A stretch of DNA of 31,609 nt from CAZOHN01 sp964579325 (lineage in GTDB: Bacteria > Pseudomonadota > Alphaproteobacteria > Rhodobacterales > Rhodobacteraceae): assembly GCA_964579325.1 (NCBI GenBank), contig CAZOHN010000018.1, positions 1 to 31,609 of the forward strand. Direction: 5' to 3'. The position numbers and the translations under genes are program-made. Shown piece by piece: positions 15,831-24,143 of this stretch. The notes beneath the pieces were generated by a model. It had not been told where the DNA came from. It did no database searches and saw only the letters and a program-made list of their open reading frames with translations. The first letter of the stretch is position 1. Every line of letters starts with the position of its first letter.

Positions 15831-17990
15831 ATGACCGAACCGGAAATCACCGAGGACCTCGTGGCCGCGCACGGGTTGAAGCCCGACGAGTACGCGCGCC
15901 TTCTCCAGATCGTCGGGCGCACGCCGACCTTCACCGAACTCGGCATCTTCTCGGCAATGTGGAACGAGCACTGCTCGTACAAGTCGTCCAAGCGCTGGCT
16001 CCGTACTCTGCACACCACGGGCCCTCAGGTGATCTGCGGCCCGGGCGAGAACGCAGGCGTAGCCGACATCGGCGACGGGCAGGCGGTCGTCTTCAAGATG
16101 GAGAGCCACAATCACCCTTCCTACATCGAACCCTACCAGGGGGCCGCGACCGGTGTAGGCGGCATCCTCCGTGACGTTTTCACCATGGGCGCACGCCCAA
16201 TTGCGGCGATGAACGCGCTCAGTTTCGGCGAGCCGAGCCATCCCAAGACCGCCCACCTCGTGAAAGGCGTCGTCGAGGGTGTGGGCGGCTACGGCAATGC
16301 CTTCGGAGTACCGACCGTGGGCGGCGAAGTGCGCTTCCACCGCAGCTACAACGGCAACTGCCTCGTCAACGCCTTTGCTGCCGGGCTCGCCGATGCGGAT
16401 GCGATCTTCTACTCGGCCGCGTCTGGTGTGGGCATGCCCGTCGTCTATCTCGGCGCAAAGACGGGGCGTGACGGCGTCGGCGGTGCGACGATGGCGTCGG
16501 CGGAGTTCGATGACACCATCGAAGAGAAGCGTCCGACCGTCCAGGTCGGTGATCCGTTCACCGAGAAACGTCTGCTCGAAGCTTGCCTCGAACTGATGGC
16601 CTCTGGCGCCGTGATCTCGATTCAGGACATGGGCGCCGCTGGCCTGACCTGCTCGGCGGTCGAGATGGGCGACAAGGGCGGTCTGGGGATTCGGCTCAAC
16701 CTCGACCAGGTGCCGCAGCGCGAACGCGGCATGACGGCCTACGAGATGATGCTGAGCGAGAGCCAGGAGCGGATGCTTATGGTTCTGAAGCCCGATCGGG
16801 AAGCCGAGGCCCGCGCGATATTCGTCAAATGGGACCTCGACTTCGCCATCGTCGGCGAGACCATCGCTGAAGACCGCTTCCTGATCCTGCACGGCAACGA
16901 GATCAAGGCCGACCTGCCGCTCAGCCAGCTGTCCTCGCAGGCGCCGGAATACGACCGGCCCTATATCGAGACGCCGCGCGCCCAGCCCCTGGCAACGGTA
17001 CCCGAGATCGACCCTATCGCGGCGCTTACCGCGCTGATCTCGTCCCCGTCCTATTGCCACAAGGCCTGGGTCTGGGAACAATACGACACGCAGGTCGGGG
17101 CCGACACGGTCGTGACGCCGGGGCTGGGTGCGGGAGTTGTCCGGGTGCATGGCACCGACAAGCTTCTTGCCTTCACCTCCGATGTGACCCCGCGTTACGT
17201 CCGGGCGAACCCTTTTGAGGGCGGCAAGCAGGCGGTGGCCGAAGCATGGCGCAACCTGGTGGCCAAGGGCGCCCAGCCCCTCGCCGCGACCGACAACCTC
17301 AACTTCGGCAATCCCGAGAAGCCCGAGATCATGGGCCAGCTCGTCGGAGCGATCCGAGGCATCGGCGAGGCCTGCCGCGCGCTCGACTTCCCGATCGTGT
17401 CCGGTAACGTCAGCCTGTACAACGAAACCGATGGCCAGCCGATCCTGCCGACCCCGACGATCGGCGGCGTGGGCGTCCTGCGCGATGCCTCGGAGTTGAT
17501 CGGCAACCTGCCGTCGGACGGGATGGTGGCGCTCGTTGTTGGCGAGACACACGGCCACCTGGGACAATCGGCGATTCTCGCCGAGATGTTCGGCCGCGAG
17601 GAGGGCGACGCACCACCCGTCGATCTCGGGGCCGAACAGCGGAACGGCGCGTTCCTGCTTGCCCATCGCGCATTGATCGGGGCGGCGACCGACCTCTCCG
17701 ACGGAGGCCTCGCCCTGGCCGCATTCGAGATGGCCGAGGGCGCCGGGATCGGCGTCACGCTCCATCCAACCGACGTTTCCGCGCTCTTCGGCGAGGATCA
17801 GGCACGCTACCTGATCGCCTGCTCGATGGATCAAGCAGAAGCACTGAATATCGCAGCGGAAGCGGCGGGAGTTCCGCTGCACGCGGTTGGGCGGTTCGGT
17901 GGCGAACGGGTGAGGCTCGGCGCTTCGGAAGCCCCTCTGTCTGGCCTTTCGTCACTTTACCGCAATGCCTTCCAGGCTGCGGTTGGGTAA
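15831..17990 (+). CDS. purL: Phosphoribosylformylglycinamidine synthase subunit PurL
   Basis: The 719-residue enzyme converts FGAR to FGAM with ATP and ammonia supplied by PurQ, in purine synthesis. It is the small PurL form that needs separate PurS and PurQ; neither is in the window. Family signatures are WNEHCSYKSSK near the N-terminus, MESHNHPSYIEPYQGAATGVGGI (the nucleotide and metal segment) and GAAGLTCSA in the middle. The frame extends 50 codons upstream, through a terminator hairpin, but the ATG at 15831, preceded by GAAGGGGG, gives the normal N-terminus. There is no convincing promoter between the terminator and the start, so expression may depend on read-through. Confidence 0.96.
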   Translation: MTEPEITEDLVAAHGLKPDEYARLLQIVGRTPTFTELGIFSAMWNEHCSYKSSKRWLRTLHTTGPQVICGPGENAGVADIGDGQAVVFKMESHNHPSYIEPYQGAATGVGGILRDVFTMGARPIAAMNALSFGEPSHPKTAHLVKGVVEGVGGYGNAFGVPTVGGEVRFHRSYNGNCLVNAFAAGLADADAIFYSAASGVGMPVVYLGAKTGRDGVGGATMASAEFDDTIEEKRPTVQVGDPFTEKRLLEACLELMASGAVISIQDMGAAGLTCSAVEMGDKGGLGIRLNLDQVPQRERGMTAYEMMLSESQERMLMVLKPDREAEARAIFVKWDLDFAIVGETIAEDRFLILHGNEIKADLPLSQLSSQAPEYDRPYIETPRAQPLATVPEIDPIAALTALISSPSYCHKAWVWEQYDTQVGADTVVTPGLGAGVVRVHGTDKLLAFTSDVTPRYVRANPFEGGKQAVAEAWRNLVAKGAQPLAATDNLNFGNPEKPEIMGQLVGAIRGIGEACRALDFPIVSGNVSLYNETDGQPILPTPTIGGVGVLRDASELIGNLPSDGMVALVVGETHGHLGQSAILAEMFGREEGDAPPVDLGAEQRNGAFLLAHRALIGAATDLSDGGLALAAFEMAEGAGIGVTLHPTDVSALFGEDQARYLIACSMDQAEALNIAAEAAGVPLHAVGRFGGERVRLGASEAPLSGLSSLYRNAFQAAVG

Positions 17991-18068
17991 GGCCGGGTCT
18001 TGCGCCAGAGCACCGGCGTGTCAAACTGGTCATGCCCGGGCATGGCCGGGCTGTGCCCCGGTATCACG

Positions 18069-18530
18069 ATGACTCGACTTATTGCATTCGCGGCCGCCAT
18101 CGGCTTCTTGCCGACGTGCGCCGACGCAGGGTGCCTCTTTCTCTGCCGAGACAATGGCGAGCTCTCCCTCACCGAGGCGGCAGAGGTCTTTACGGGAGAT
18201 CTCGGCAAGTCACTTCCAAGTGGCGTGACGGTTCTGGGCATGATCGACGGTGGTTTTCAGGATCGGTTCGTGCAGGTCAAGCTTGGCTCCGACACCGCAG
18301 GGGCAATTGCCCTGATGGCGGCGTTGAGAGCTGATCCGGCGCGGGCGTTGCCGCCAGGAACAGCCCAGACAACGGTGGCGAGCGCCGACTGGTGGGATAT
18401 CGACACGCACCCGGATCTCGTACTGTTCGAGGCCCGCCTGGGAAGGTTCCCCCATGTGATCGTCGGGCGCGCCGCCGATCCGGAAGACCCGGCGCGTTGG
18501 TTGATCTATGTGTTCGCTTTCGAAACCTGA
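18069..18530 (+). CDS. Small secreted protein, function unknown
   Basis: The 153-residue product begins with a short signal sequence (MTRLIAFAAAIGFLPTCADA) followed by GC at 21-22. It could be cleaved by signal peptidase I after ADA, or be a lipoprotein at C22, although Asp at -3 of that cysteine is unusual. The mature part is mostly mixed alpha/beta with no motif I recognise. Four cysteines, C17, C22 and C26 among them, are all N-terminal. The start is chosen from the signal peptide; the ribosome binding site is weak. It follows purL by 78 bases, a gap that contains the 12-base palindrome ATGCCCGGGCAT at 18032-18043 or so. Codon use is like that of its neighbours. Confidence 0.65.
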   Translation: MTRLIAFAAAIGFLPTCADAGCLFLCRDNGELSLTEAAEVFTGDLGKSLPSGVTVLGMIDGGFQDRFVQVKLGSDTAGAIALMAALRADPARALPPGTAQTTVASADWWDIDTHPDLVLFEARLGRFPHVIVGRAADPEDPARWLIYVFAFET

Positions 18531-18623
18531 CGGCGCCGATCACGATGCAGCCGGAGGTCGCTTGCGGCGGACCGGCGCGCATTCTACATCTTGGTGAGAG
18601 TTGATGAGAGGATGCTCAAGCCG

Positions 18624-18866
18624 ATGGCCATGCGTGCGGAAGAGATCGAAGAGCTGATCCGGGCAAGCTTCCCGTCGGCGAAGATCACGATCACCGACCT
18701 CGCCGGCGATGGCAACCATTGGGCCGCAGAAGTCATCGACGAGAGCTTCAAGGGTATGAACCGGGTTCAGCAGCAACGTGCAGTCTATGCGAGCCTGAAG
18801 GGCAAGATGGACGGCGCACACGGCGAGCTCCACGCTCTGGCCCTCACGACGAAGGCGCCGGAGTAA
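18624..18866 (+). CDS. bolA: BolA-family protein
   Basis: The 80-residue product is a BolA/YrbA-type protein. It has the class II KH-like fold with the GNHWAAEVIDESFKG segment, the NRVQQQRAVYASL helix and the HALALTTKAP end; H70 in GELHAL corresponds to the histidine that shares an Fe-S cluster with a monothiol glutaredoxin. Such BolA-Grx pairs act in iron sensing and Fe-S delivery. The glutaredoxin gene is two genes downstream in the same operon. The start is uncertain: ATG 18624 or 18630 both fit family N-termini, and GAGAGG lies at 18606-18611. The stop TAA overlaps the next start (TAATG at 18864-18868). Confidence 0.93.
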   Translation: MAMRAEEIEELIRASFPSAKITITDLAGDGNHWAAEVIDESFKGMNRVQQQRAVYASLKGKMDGAHGELHALALTTKAPE

Positions 18867-19030
18867 TGGGCCTGGTTGTTGTTCTCGCGCTGATCGTCGG
18901 TGTGGCCATTGTGCTGGCGGCGCAGCGCGCGCGGAAGGACGATGATGACGAGGACGGACCCGGCGGACCGCGCAGGATCCGAATCCGCGTTGACGATAGT
19001 GACAGGACAAGACGCAGGGGACCGAGATGA
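18866..19030 (+). CDS. Small single-helix membrane protein between bolA and grxD
   Basis: This 54-residue open reading frame starts at the ATG that overlaps the bolA stop (TAATG) and ends with TGA overlapping the glutaredoxin start (ATGA at 19027-19030). Residues 3-19 (LVVVLALIVGVAIVLAA) form one membrane segment. They are followed by a basic RARK, a run of acidic residues (DDDDED), a GPGGP hinge and an arginine-rich tail. Overlaps on both sides argue strongly that it is translated as part of the operon. I do not recognise a family. A role in anchoring the BolA-Grx module at the membrane is possible, but only an idea. Confidence 0.75.
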   Translation: MGLVVVLALIVGVAIVLAAQRARKDDDDEDGPGGPRRIRIRVDDSDRTRRRGPR

Positions 19031-19389
19031 GCGACGCTCACGACCGAATTCGCGAGACCATCACCGCAAACGAAGTCGTGCTCTACATGAAGGGCACGAA
19101 AGCAATGCCGCAGTGCGGCTTCTCTAGCCGCGTGGCCGGGGTGTTAAACTATATGGGGGTCGACTTCGTTGATGTGGACGTACTGGCAGATGCCGACGTT
19201 CGCCAGGGCATCAAGGATTTCTCCGACTGGCCCACCATCCCGCAACTCTACGTCAAGGGCGAGTTTGTCGGGGGATGTGACATCGTTACCGAGATGACGC
19301 TCTCGGGGGAACTCGACCAGCTCTTCGACGCCAAGGGTGTGGCCTACGACAAGGACGCTGCGACAAAGATCCGGGAGGCGAACGCCTGA
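19027..19389 (+). CDS. grxD: Monothiol glutaredoxin (Grx4/GrxD type)
   Basis: The 120-residue protein has the monothiol active site CGFS in the segment MPQCGFSSRV, the WPTIPQLYVKGEFVGGCDI substrate- and glutathione-binding segment with the cis-Pro TIP, and the usual length for class II monothiol glutaredoxins. These bind a [2Fe-2S] cluster with glutathione and work in Fe-S transfer, often as a heterodimer with BolA. It is the third gene of the bolA operon, and the ATGA overlap with the small membrane protein gene indicates coupling. The adjacent gap downstream (19390-19499) shows no good T-run terminator. Confidence 0.95.
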   Translation: MSDAHDRIRETITANEVVLYMKGTKAMPQCGFSSRVAGVLNYMGVDFVDVDVLADADVRQGIKDFSDWPTIPQLYVKGEFVGGCDIVTEMTLSGELDQLFDAKGVAYDKDAATKIREANA

Positions 19390-19499
19390 GCGCGCTCTGT
19401 CAGTGCTTGTGAGTGCACTCGGAGTGAAACGCAGCCCCCGCGATCTTGGCCTGCCGCACCACGGGAGTTTCGCCTCCTCGATCATCGTTAACCGGACAT

Positions 19500-19675
19500 G
19501 GGAACGTCTTCCCGGCGGCCAGCTGTATCGAATTCCCGAGGCCGCGCGTTAGGACACGAACGCGATCGTCCGCGCGTGCACATGCAGGATCCCCGCGGAG
19601 GCATCGCCGCTGGTGACCGGGACCTAGGGAACCAAGGCGCCTCGCTTACCGGAATTGCGCGCAGCCGCCGACTCT
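19500..19675 (-). ncRNA. ssrS: Candidate 6S RNA (ssrS) downstream of zapA
   Basis: The 347-base gap between grxD and zapA holds no convincing gene but folds well when read on the minus strand. Three nested complementary blocks enclose about 95 bases: 19665-19670 pairs with 19513-19518 (CGGCGG/CCGCCG), 19651-19656 with 19531-19536 (AATTCC/GGAATT), and 19639-19644 with 19537-19542 (CGAGGC/GCCTCG). The 3' sides of the last two are contiguous. A further hairpin, GGGAA-GACG-TTCCC, lies at 19500-19513. A long interrupted closing stem of about 160 nt and a position just after zapA in the same direction are the classical features of 6S RNA, which binds the housekeeping RNA polymerase. Sequence identity to 6S is not established here. 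Confidence 0.5.
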
Positions 19676-19736
19676 GGTGAGATTGCCGCACGCGCACTCC
19701 CGGCGATCACTCAGGCCAGCAGTGCCGCGCGGGGTG

Positions 19737-20138
19737 TCAGGAGTTCAGCCGCTCTTCCACGCGGGCCGCGAGAGCCTCGGCCTGCTCGGCGAGAAACGCC
19801 AGCCGTTCGATCAGGTCCTCGGGAACGACCGGCACCTCGACAGGCGTTGATGACGCGCCCGGGATCGCCAAAGCCTCCGCACGCGCCGCACGCGCCGCCT
19901 GCGCTTCCGCAAGCGTCTCGGCATCGCGAAGCCGGTCTTCGAGTCCAGCGGTCTTGTCGGCAAGCATCAGCGCGGACATCAGGAGCATCTGCGTCTCGGG
20001 CATTCGGCCAAGCTGGGTCACGAGGGCCGACGCTTCGACGTCGAGGAGGCGGGCCGCAGCCTGGAGATAGCCCTCCTCACCGGGCTGGCAGGCGACCTTG
20101 AAGGGCCGACCTCCTATGCGGATCTCGACCTCAGACAT
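19737..20138 (-). CDS. zapA: Cell division protein ZapA
   Basis: The 133-residue protein has the ZapA N-terminal domain (VEIRIGGRPFKVACQPGEEGYLQAAARLLD) and a C-terminal helical part rich in Ala and Glu that would form the coiled coil. ZapA cross-links FtsZ filaments at the division site. It is slightly longer than enteric ZapA (about 109) because of an Ala/Pro linker near residues 85-105. Its start overlaps the stop of the upstream coiled-coil gene by 8 bases, so the two are coupled. A candidate 6S RNA follows it, as in many proteobacteria. Confidence 0.92.
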   Translation of the reverse strand: MSEVEIRIGGRPFKVACQPGEEGYLQAAARLLDVEASALVTQLGRMPETQMLLMSALMLADKTAGLEDRLRDAETLAEAQAARAARAEALAIPGASSTPVEVPVVPEDLIERLAFLAEQAEALAARVEERLNS

Positions 20139-20619
20139 CGGTGCCCTCCTGGATCAACGGTGCGAGTTCAGCGATGATGGCATCAAGCTCCGAGCGGTCG
20201 GCGGATTGCGCCGCGCGCGTCGCATCGAGTTCGGTCAGCATCGTCTTGTTGAGGAAGTGGGCATCGATCGATCCCGAGGCCGCCTCGCGCAGCGCCTTCG
20301 AGTTTTCGCGAAGCTGTACGTTCACCCGCCGGAGCTGGCCCATCTCGGCCTCCTGCGTGGCCACGCGATCCTGCAGCCTCAGGACCCGCTTCTCGAGCTG
20401 GTCCACCATCATGTCCTGTTTTTCGCGGATCGCACGAACACGCTCGTTCAGCTGGGCGTTGGCGGTCTTCTCTTCCTCCAGCGCCTGCCGAAGCGCCGCA
20501 GTCTCCACCCCGTCGTTCCCCGCCGAAGCCGGTGGGGATGCCGCCAGCGCCGCGAGCCCATGCGCAATCCGCTCCATCGCGGAAGTCAGCCGCTCTTCCA
20601 GCGCAGCGATATCGGTCAT
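20131..20619 (-). CDS. Coiled-coil protein coupled to zapA
   Basis: The 162-residue protein is almost wholly helical. After a short N-terminal helix and an Ala/Pro linker (about 20-35), residues about 40-115 show strong heptad character rich in Glu, Arg, Leu and Gln, followed by a C-terminal helix ending in ELAPLIQEGTDV. There is no signal peptide or membrane segment. The 8-base overlap with zapA suggests a shared function; it could be a partner of ZapA at the division ring, comparable in form to ZapB although not recognisably homologous. The function is inferred from context only. Confidence 0.8.
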   Translation of the reverse strand: MTDIAALEERLTSAMERIAHGLAALAASPPASAGNDGVETAALRQALEEEKTANAQLNERVRAIREKQDMMVDQLEKRVLRLQDRVATQEAEMGQLRRVNVQLRENSKALREAASGSIDAHFLNKTMLTELDATRAAQSADRSELDAIIAELAPLIQEGTDV

Positions 20620-20852
20620 GTGCTACTCCTTGCGCCCCAAGTCCCGATGCACCGCAGGCCGACTCCGAATCGCACGGCCTCCACCTGCATCGCCAAGTTT
20701 AGCCAACGCGAAAGGGAATTACCCCCCCTTTTTTCTCAATGCGTTACAGCGCGAGCTTGATCCTGCCAAGGGCACGCTTGCACTCGACGGCATCGCTGTT
20801 AAGACCCTGACACGCGCCCACCCTCTGCCGCCGCCGGAAAGGACCCTGCCCT
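20620..20852. other. Divergent intergenic region between the zapA operon and tkt
   Basis: This 233-base gap must contain the promoters of both the coiled-coil/zapA operon and tkt. I see a C6T6 run (ACCCCCCTTTTTTCTC near 20722-20737) and no clear inverted repeat or CbbR-type site. GGAAAGGA at 20836-20843 is the tkt ribosome binding site. No open reading frame in it looks real. Confidence 0.5.
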
Positions 20853-22901
20853 ATGGATATCGCCACGCTCCGCACCATGCACCCCGATCATTGGAATCGC
20901 GCTTGTGCAATTCGTGTGCTGACGCTGGACGCAGTGGCGGCCGCCAACTCGGGACACTCGGGCATGCCGATGGGCATGGCCGACGTCGCGACAGTCCTCT
21001 GGGCCAAGCACCTCAAGTTCGACGCCGCGAACCCGCGCTGGCCGGACCGCGACCGCTTCATCCTGTCCGCGGGCCATGGCTCGATGCTGATCTACTCACT
21101 GCTGCATCTCACCGGCTTTGCCGACATGCCGCTGCAGCAACTCAAGGACTTTAGGCAATGGGGCGCGCGCACCGCCGGCCACCCGGAATTCGGCCACGCC
21201 GACGGCATCGAGACGACAACGGGCCCCCTGGGGCAGGGCATCGCCAACGCGGTCGGCTTTGCAATGGCCGAGGAGATGCTCCGCGCGCGTTGGGGCGCGA
21301 AGATCGTCGATCACCATACCTACGTGATCGCTGGGGACGGCTGCCTGATGGAAGGCGTCAGCCACGAAGCCATCGCGCTTGCCGGCAAGCTGCAACTCTC
21401 AAAGCTCATAGTGTTCTGGGACGACAACGGGATCACCATCGACGGCAAGGTCTCGATCGCCGATATAACCGACCAGAAAGCGCGCTTCGCTGCCGCTGGC
21501 TGGGATGTCTTCGCCTGCGACGGTCATGACCCCGAGGAGATCGACCGCGCGATCAACGCCGCGAAGTCGTCGCCACGCCCAGCGATGATCGCGTGCAAGA
21601 CCCACATCGCTCTGGGATCGAGCGCACAGGACACCTCGAAAGGCCACGGCGCGCTGACCGACGCCAAGCTGATCGCCGACACGCGTGCGGCCTATGGCTG
21701 GACCCACGGCCCCTTCGAGATCCCGGCCGACATCAAGTCGTGGTGGGAAGGCGTGGGCCGCCGCGGCGCCGCGGAACGCGCTGAATGGGAGACGCGCCTC
21801 GCCACGCTCTCGCCCGCCAGGCAGACTGACTTCCTGCGCTGCGACGCCAAGGAGCCGCCGAAGAAGCTTGCCGCGACGATCCGCGCCCTGAAGAAGCAGG
21901 CGAGCGAGGGCACACCCAAGGTTGCCACGCGCCGCTCCTCAGAAATGGTCCTCGAGGTCGTCAACCCCATCGCCCCCGAGATGATCGGGGGGTCGGCCGA
22001 CCTCACCGGCTCGAACAACACCAAGACGGCCGATCTGGGCGTGTTCTCGCCAGAAAACCGCAAGGGGCGCTACGTCTACTATGGCGTGCGCGAACACGGC
22101 ATGTCCGCCGCGATGAACGGCCTGTCGCTCCACGGTGGCCTGCGCCCCTACGGCGGCACCTTCATGTGCTTCACCGACTACGCACGCGGCGCGATGCGCC
22201 TGTCGGCCCTGATGAAGCAACCCGTCGTCTATGTCATGACGCATGACTCCATCGGCCTTGGCGAGGACGGCCCGACGCACCAACCGGTCGAGCATCTGGC
22301 GATGCTACGCGCCACGCCGGACATGCTCGTGATGCGCCCTGCAGACACGGTCGAGACAGCCGAGGCCTGGGAAATCGCGCTGACCACCGGAGACATGCCC
22401 ACCGTCCTGTCGCTGACCCGTCAGAACGTGCCGACCGTCCGAACGGCCCACACTGCGAAAAACCTGACGGCTCTCGGCGCCTACGTGCTTGCCGAAGCTG
22501 AAGGCGGCAAGGCCAGGGCCATCCTGATCGCTACCGGGTCCGAAGTGGAAATCGCGATGAAGGCCCGCACCGCTCTTCAGGCGGACGGCATCCCGACCCG
22601 CGTGGTCTCCATGCCATGCTGGGAGCTGTTCGAGCGCCAGCAGGAGTCCTATCGCAGGAAGGTCCTGCCAGCGGGCCCGGTCCGGGTCGCGGTTGAGGCG
22701 GGCGTCCGTTTCGGTTGGGACCGCTGGCTCTACGGCGAACGCGGCAAGCGCGAGAAGTCCGGTTTTGTCGGCATGCACGGCTTCGGTGCATCGGCGCCCG
22801 CGGACGTTCTCTACGAGAAGTTCGGGATCACCGCCGAAGCCGTGGCCACCAAGGCACGCGATCTGATCGAGGGCCGCTGGGCGCCCGATCCTCGCACCTG
22901 A
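20853..22901 (+). CDS. tkt: Transketolase
   Basis: The 682-residue thiamine-diphosphate enzyme moves two-carbon units between sugar phosphates in the pentose phosphate pathway. The N-terminus has NSGHSGMPMGMADVA, followed by HPEFGHADGIETTTGPLGQGI. The thiamine diphosphate and metal motif GDGCLMEGVSHEA...WDDNGI is intact. The C-terminal half carries FTDYARGAMRLSAL, HDSIGLGEDGPTHQPVEHLA and the final GFGASAPADVLYEKFGIT. GGAAAGGA supports the ATG at 20853. It is followed on the same strand, after two other genes, by GAPDH, a common grouping of central carbon genes in Rhodobacterales. There is no cbb cluster, so this is likely the general-purpose copy. Confidence 0.97.
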   Translation: MDIATLRTMHPDHWNRACAIRVLTLDAVAAANSGHSGMPMGMADVATVLWAKHLKFDAANPRWPDRDRFILSAGHGSMLIYSLLHLTGFADMPLQQLKDFRQWGARTAGHPEFGHADGIETTTGPLGQGIANAVGFAMAEEMLRARWGAKIVDHHTYVIAGDGCLMEGVSHEAIALAGKLQLSKLIVFWDDNGITIDGKVSIADITDQKARFAAAGWDVFACDGHDPEEIDRAINAAKSSPRPAMIACKTHIALGSSAQDTSKGHGALTDAKLIADTRAAYGWTHGPFEIPADIKSWWEGVGRRGAAERAEWETRLATLSPARQTDFLRCDAKEPPKKLAATIRALKKQASEGTPKVATRRSSEMVLEVVNPIAPEMIGGSADLTGSNNTKTADLGVFSPENRKGRYVYYGVREHGMSAAMNGLSLHGGLRPYGGTFMCFTDYARGAMRLSALMKQPVVYVMTHDSIGLGEDGPTHQPVEHLAMLRATPDMLVMRPADTVETAEAWEIALTTGDMPTVLSLTRQNVPTVRTAHTAKNLTALGAYVLAEAEGGKARAILIATGSEVEIAMKARTALQADGIPTRVVSMPCWELFERQQESYRRKVLPAGPVRVAVEAGVRFGWDRWLYGERGKREKSGFVGMHGFGASAPADVLYEKFGITAEAVATKARDLIEGRWAPDPRT

Positions 22902-22928
22902 CATGTAGTCTGCAGGCGAGGACACGCA

Positions 22929-23951
22929 TCAGTGCCCGCCGTCGCCAGCCGCCTTGCCGCGCCGAAAAAGCCCCGCAAGCGGCGCAAAGACCCGCGTCGC
23001 CATCGGTACAAGCGCGATTCCTAGTGCGAGGCCGAAGAGGCCATCCAGCCCAGCGGTTGCGAGCCATTGCGCGGCGGGAGCGGCGGCATCGGGGACGGAG
23101 TGGGCAACAAACTCGGCCGCGTGGTGGATCCAGTCGTAGATCGGGCTCCAGCCCATCTCGTGCGCGGCGTGCAGCACAATGGACCCCCCGACCCAAAGCA
23201 TCGCCGCAGTTCCAATTGTCGAGATCAGCGACATCAGACTGGGCATGCCCTTCACGATCCAAAGGCCCAGGCTACGAGTCGCTGCCAGTCGCCCAACTTG
23301 GGCGAGGCGCAGCCCGAAGTCGTCCGCCTTCACAAGAATCGCCACCGCGCCATAGACCAGCGCAGTGATCCCGATGGCCACGACGGCCAGCACGACCCCC
23401 TCGATCCAGACGCTCTCCGCCTCGATCGCCGCCAGCGCGATTGTCATGATTTCGGCGGATAGTATGAAGTCGGTCTTGATCGCTCCGGCAATCCTCTCGC
23501 GCTCGAGGTGGGCCGCGTCCAGTGTCTCGGGAACCACGGCATGATCGTCGTGCGGCGACAGGGCGTGCTGCACCTTCTCGGCGCCCTCGAAGCAAAGATA
23601 GGCCCCGCCGATCAGCAACAAGGGCGGGATCAGCCAGGGCGCGAAGGACTCCAGCGCAAGCGCCGCAGGCAGCAGGATCACCAGCTTGTTGAAGAGCGAG
23701 CCCTTGGCGATGGCCCAGACGATAGGGATCTCGCGCGCGGCGGGCAGGCCCTGCACATACTTGGGCGTCACCGCCGTATCGTCCACGACAACACCGGCCG
23801 CCTTCGCGCCAGCCTTGGCGGCATCATCCATGACCGATCCGGCCACCTTGACCCCGACCTTGGCCGCCTGGCCCGCGATGTCGTCGACCTGCGCCGCGGC
23901 AAGCTTGGCCAGCGCCGCGATATCATCGAGGAGTGCCAGCAACCCGCTCAT
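22929..23951 (-). CDS. DUF808-family inner membrane protein (YedI-like)
   Basis: The 340-residue protein matches the DUF808/YedI family in its N-terminus (MSGLLALLDDIAALAKLAAAQ), in the VVVDDTAVTPKYVQGLPAAREIPIVWAIAKGS segment and in length. It has about six to eight membrane segments from residue 85 on. Before them is an Ala-rich region (about 25-55) with repeated KAGAK/KVGVK-like motifs. The function of the family is unknown. It is convergent with tkt (27 bases apart) and divergent from the small gene upstream of gap. The alternative start sites are minor. Confidence 0.88.
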   Translation of the reverse strand: MSGLLALLDDIAALAKLAAAQVDDIAGQAAKVGVKVAGSVMDDAAKAGAKAAGVVVDDTAVTPKYVQGLPAAREIPIVWAIAKGSLFNKLVILLPAALALESFAPWLIPPLLLIGGAYLCFEGAEKVQHALSPHDDHAVVPETLDAAHLERERIAGAIKTDFILSAEIMTIALAAIEAESVWIEGVVLAVVAIGITALVYGAVAILVKADDFGLRLAQVGRLAATRSLGLWIVKGMPSLMSLISTIGTAAMLWVGGSIVLHAAHEMGWSPIYDWIHHAAEFVAHSVPDAAAPAAQWLATAGLDGLFGLALGIALVPMATRVFAPLAGLFRRGKAAGDGGH

Positions 23952-24143
23952 TCCGGGTGTCTCCGTCCGTGTTGGTCACTGCGGAGCCTAGCGTTGGCGC
24001 GCACCTGCGCAAGTGCCCCGTCAGAGGCGCAGCAGGCCTCGGCACGTATCGGCGCGGGCTGCGCACTGGGGCTTTCTCCCGGCGTCCCGCAGCGCTACCG
24101 TCACAGCAACATGCCGGACTGTCCCGGCCCGGACGGTGAGGTC

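Noticed and set aside
15705..17882. A 725-codon open frame antisense to purL
   Set aside because: It lies exactly opposite purL, has low-complexity His/Arg/Glu-rich composition and matches nothing. Such long antisense frames are expected opposite GC-rich genes.
19144..19485. A minus-strand frame beginning MIEEAKL after the candidate 6S RNA, considered as a 5-formyltetrahydrofolate cyclo-ligase start
   Set aside because: Only the first few residues resemble that family, and the rest is antisense to grxD. The resemblance is too short to support a remnant.
20722..20737. C6T6 tract upstream of tkt, considered as a terminator or slippage site
   Set aside because: There is no stem in front of it and no gene ends there on the plus strand.
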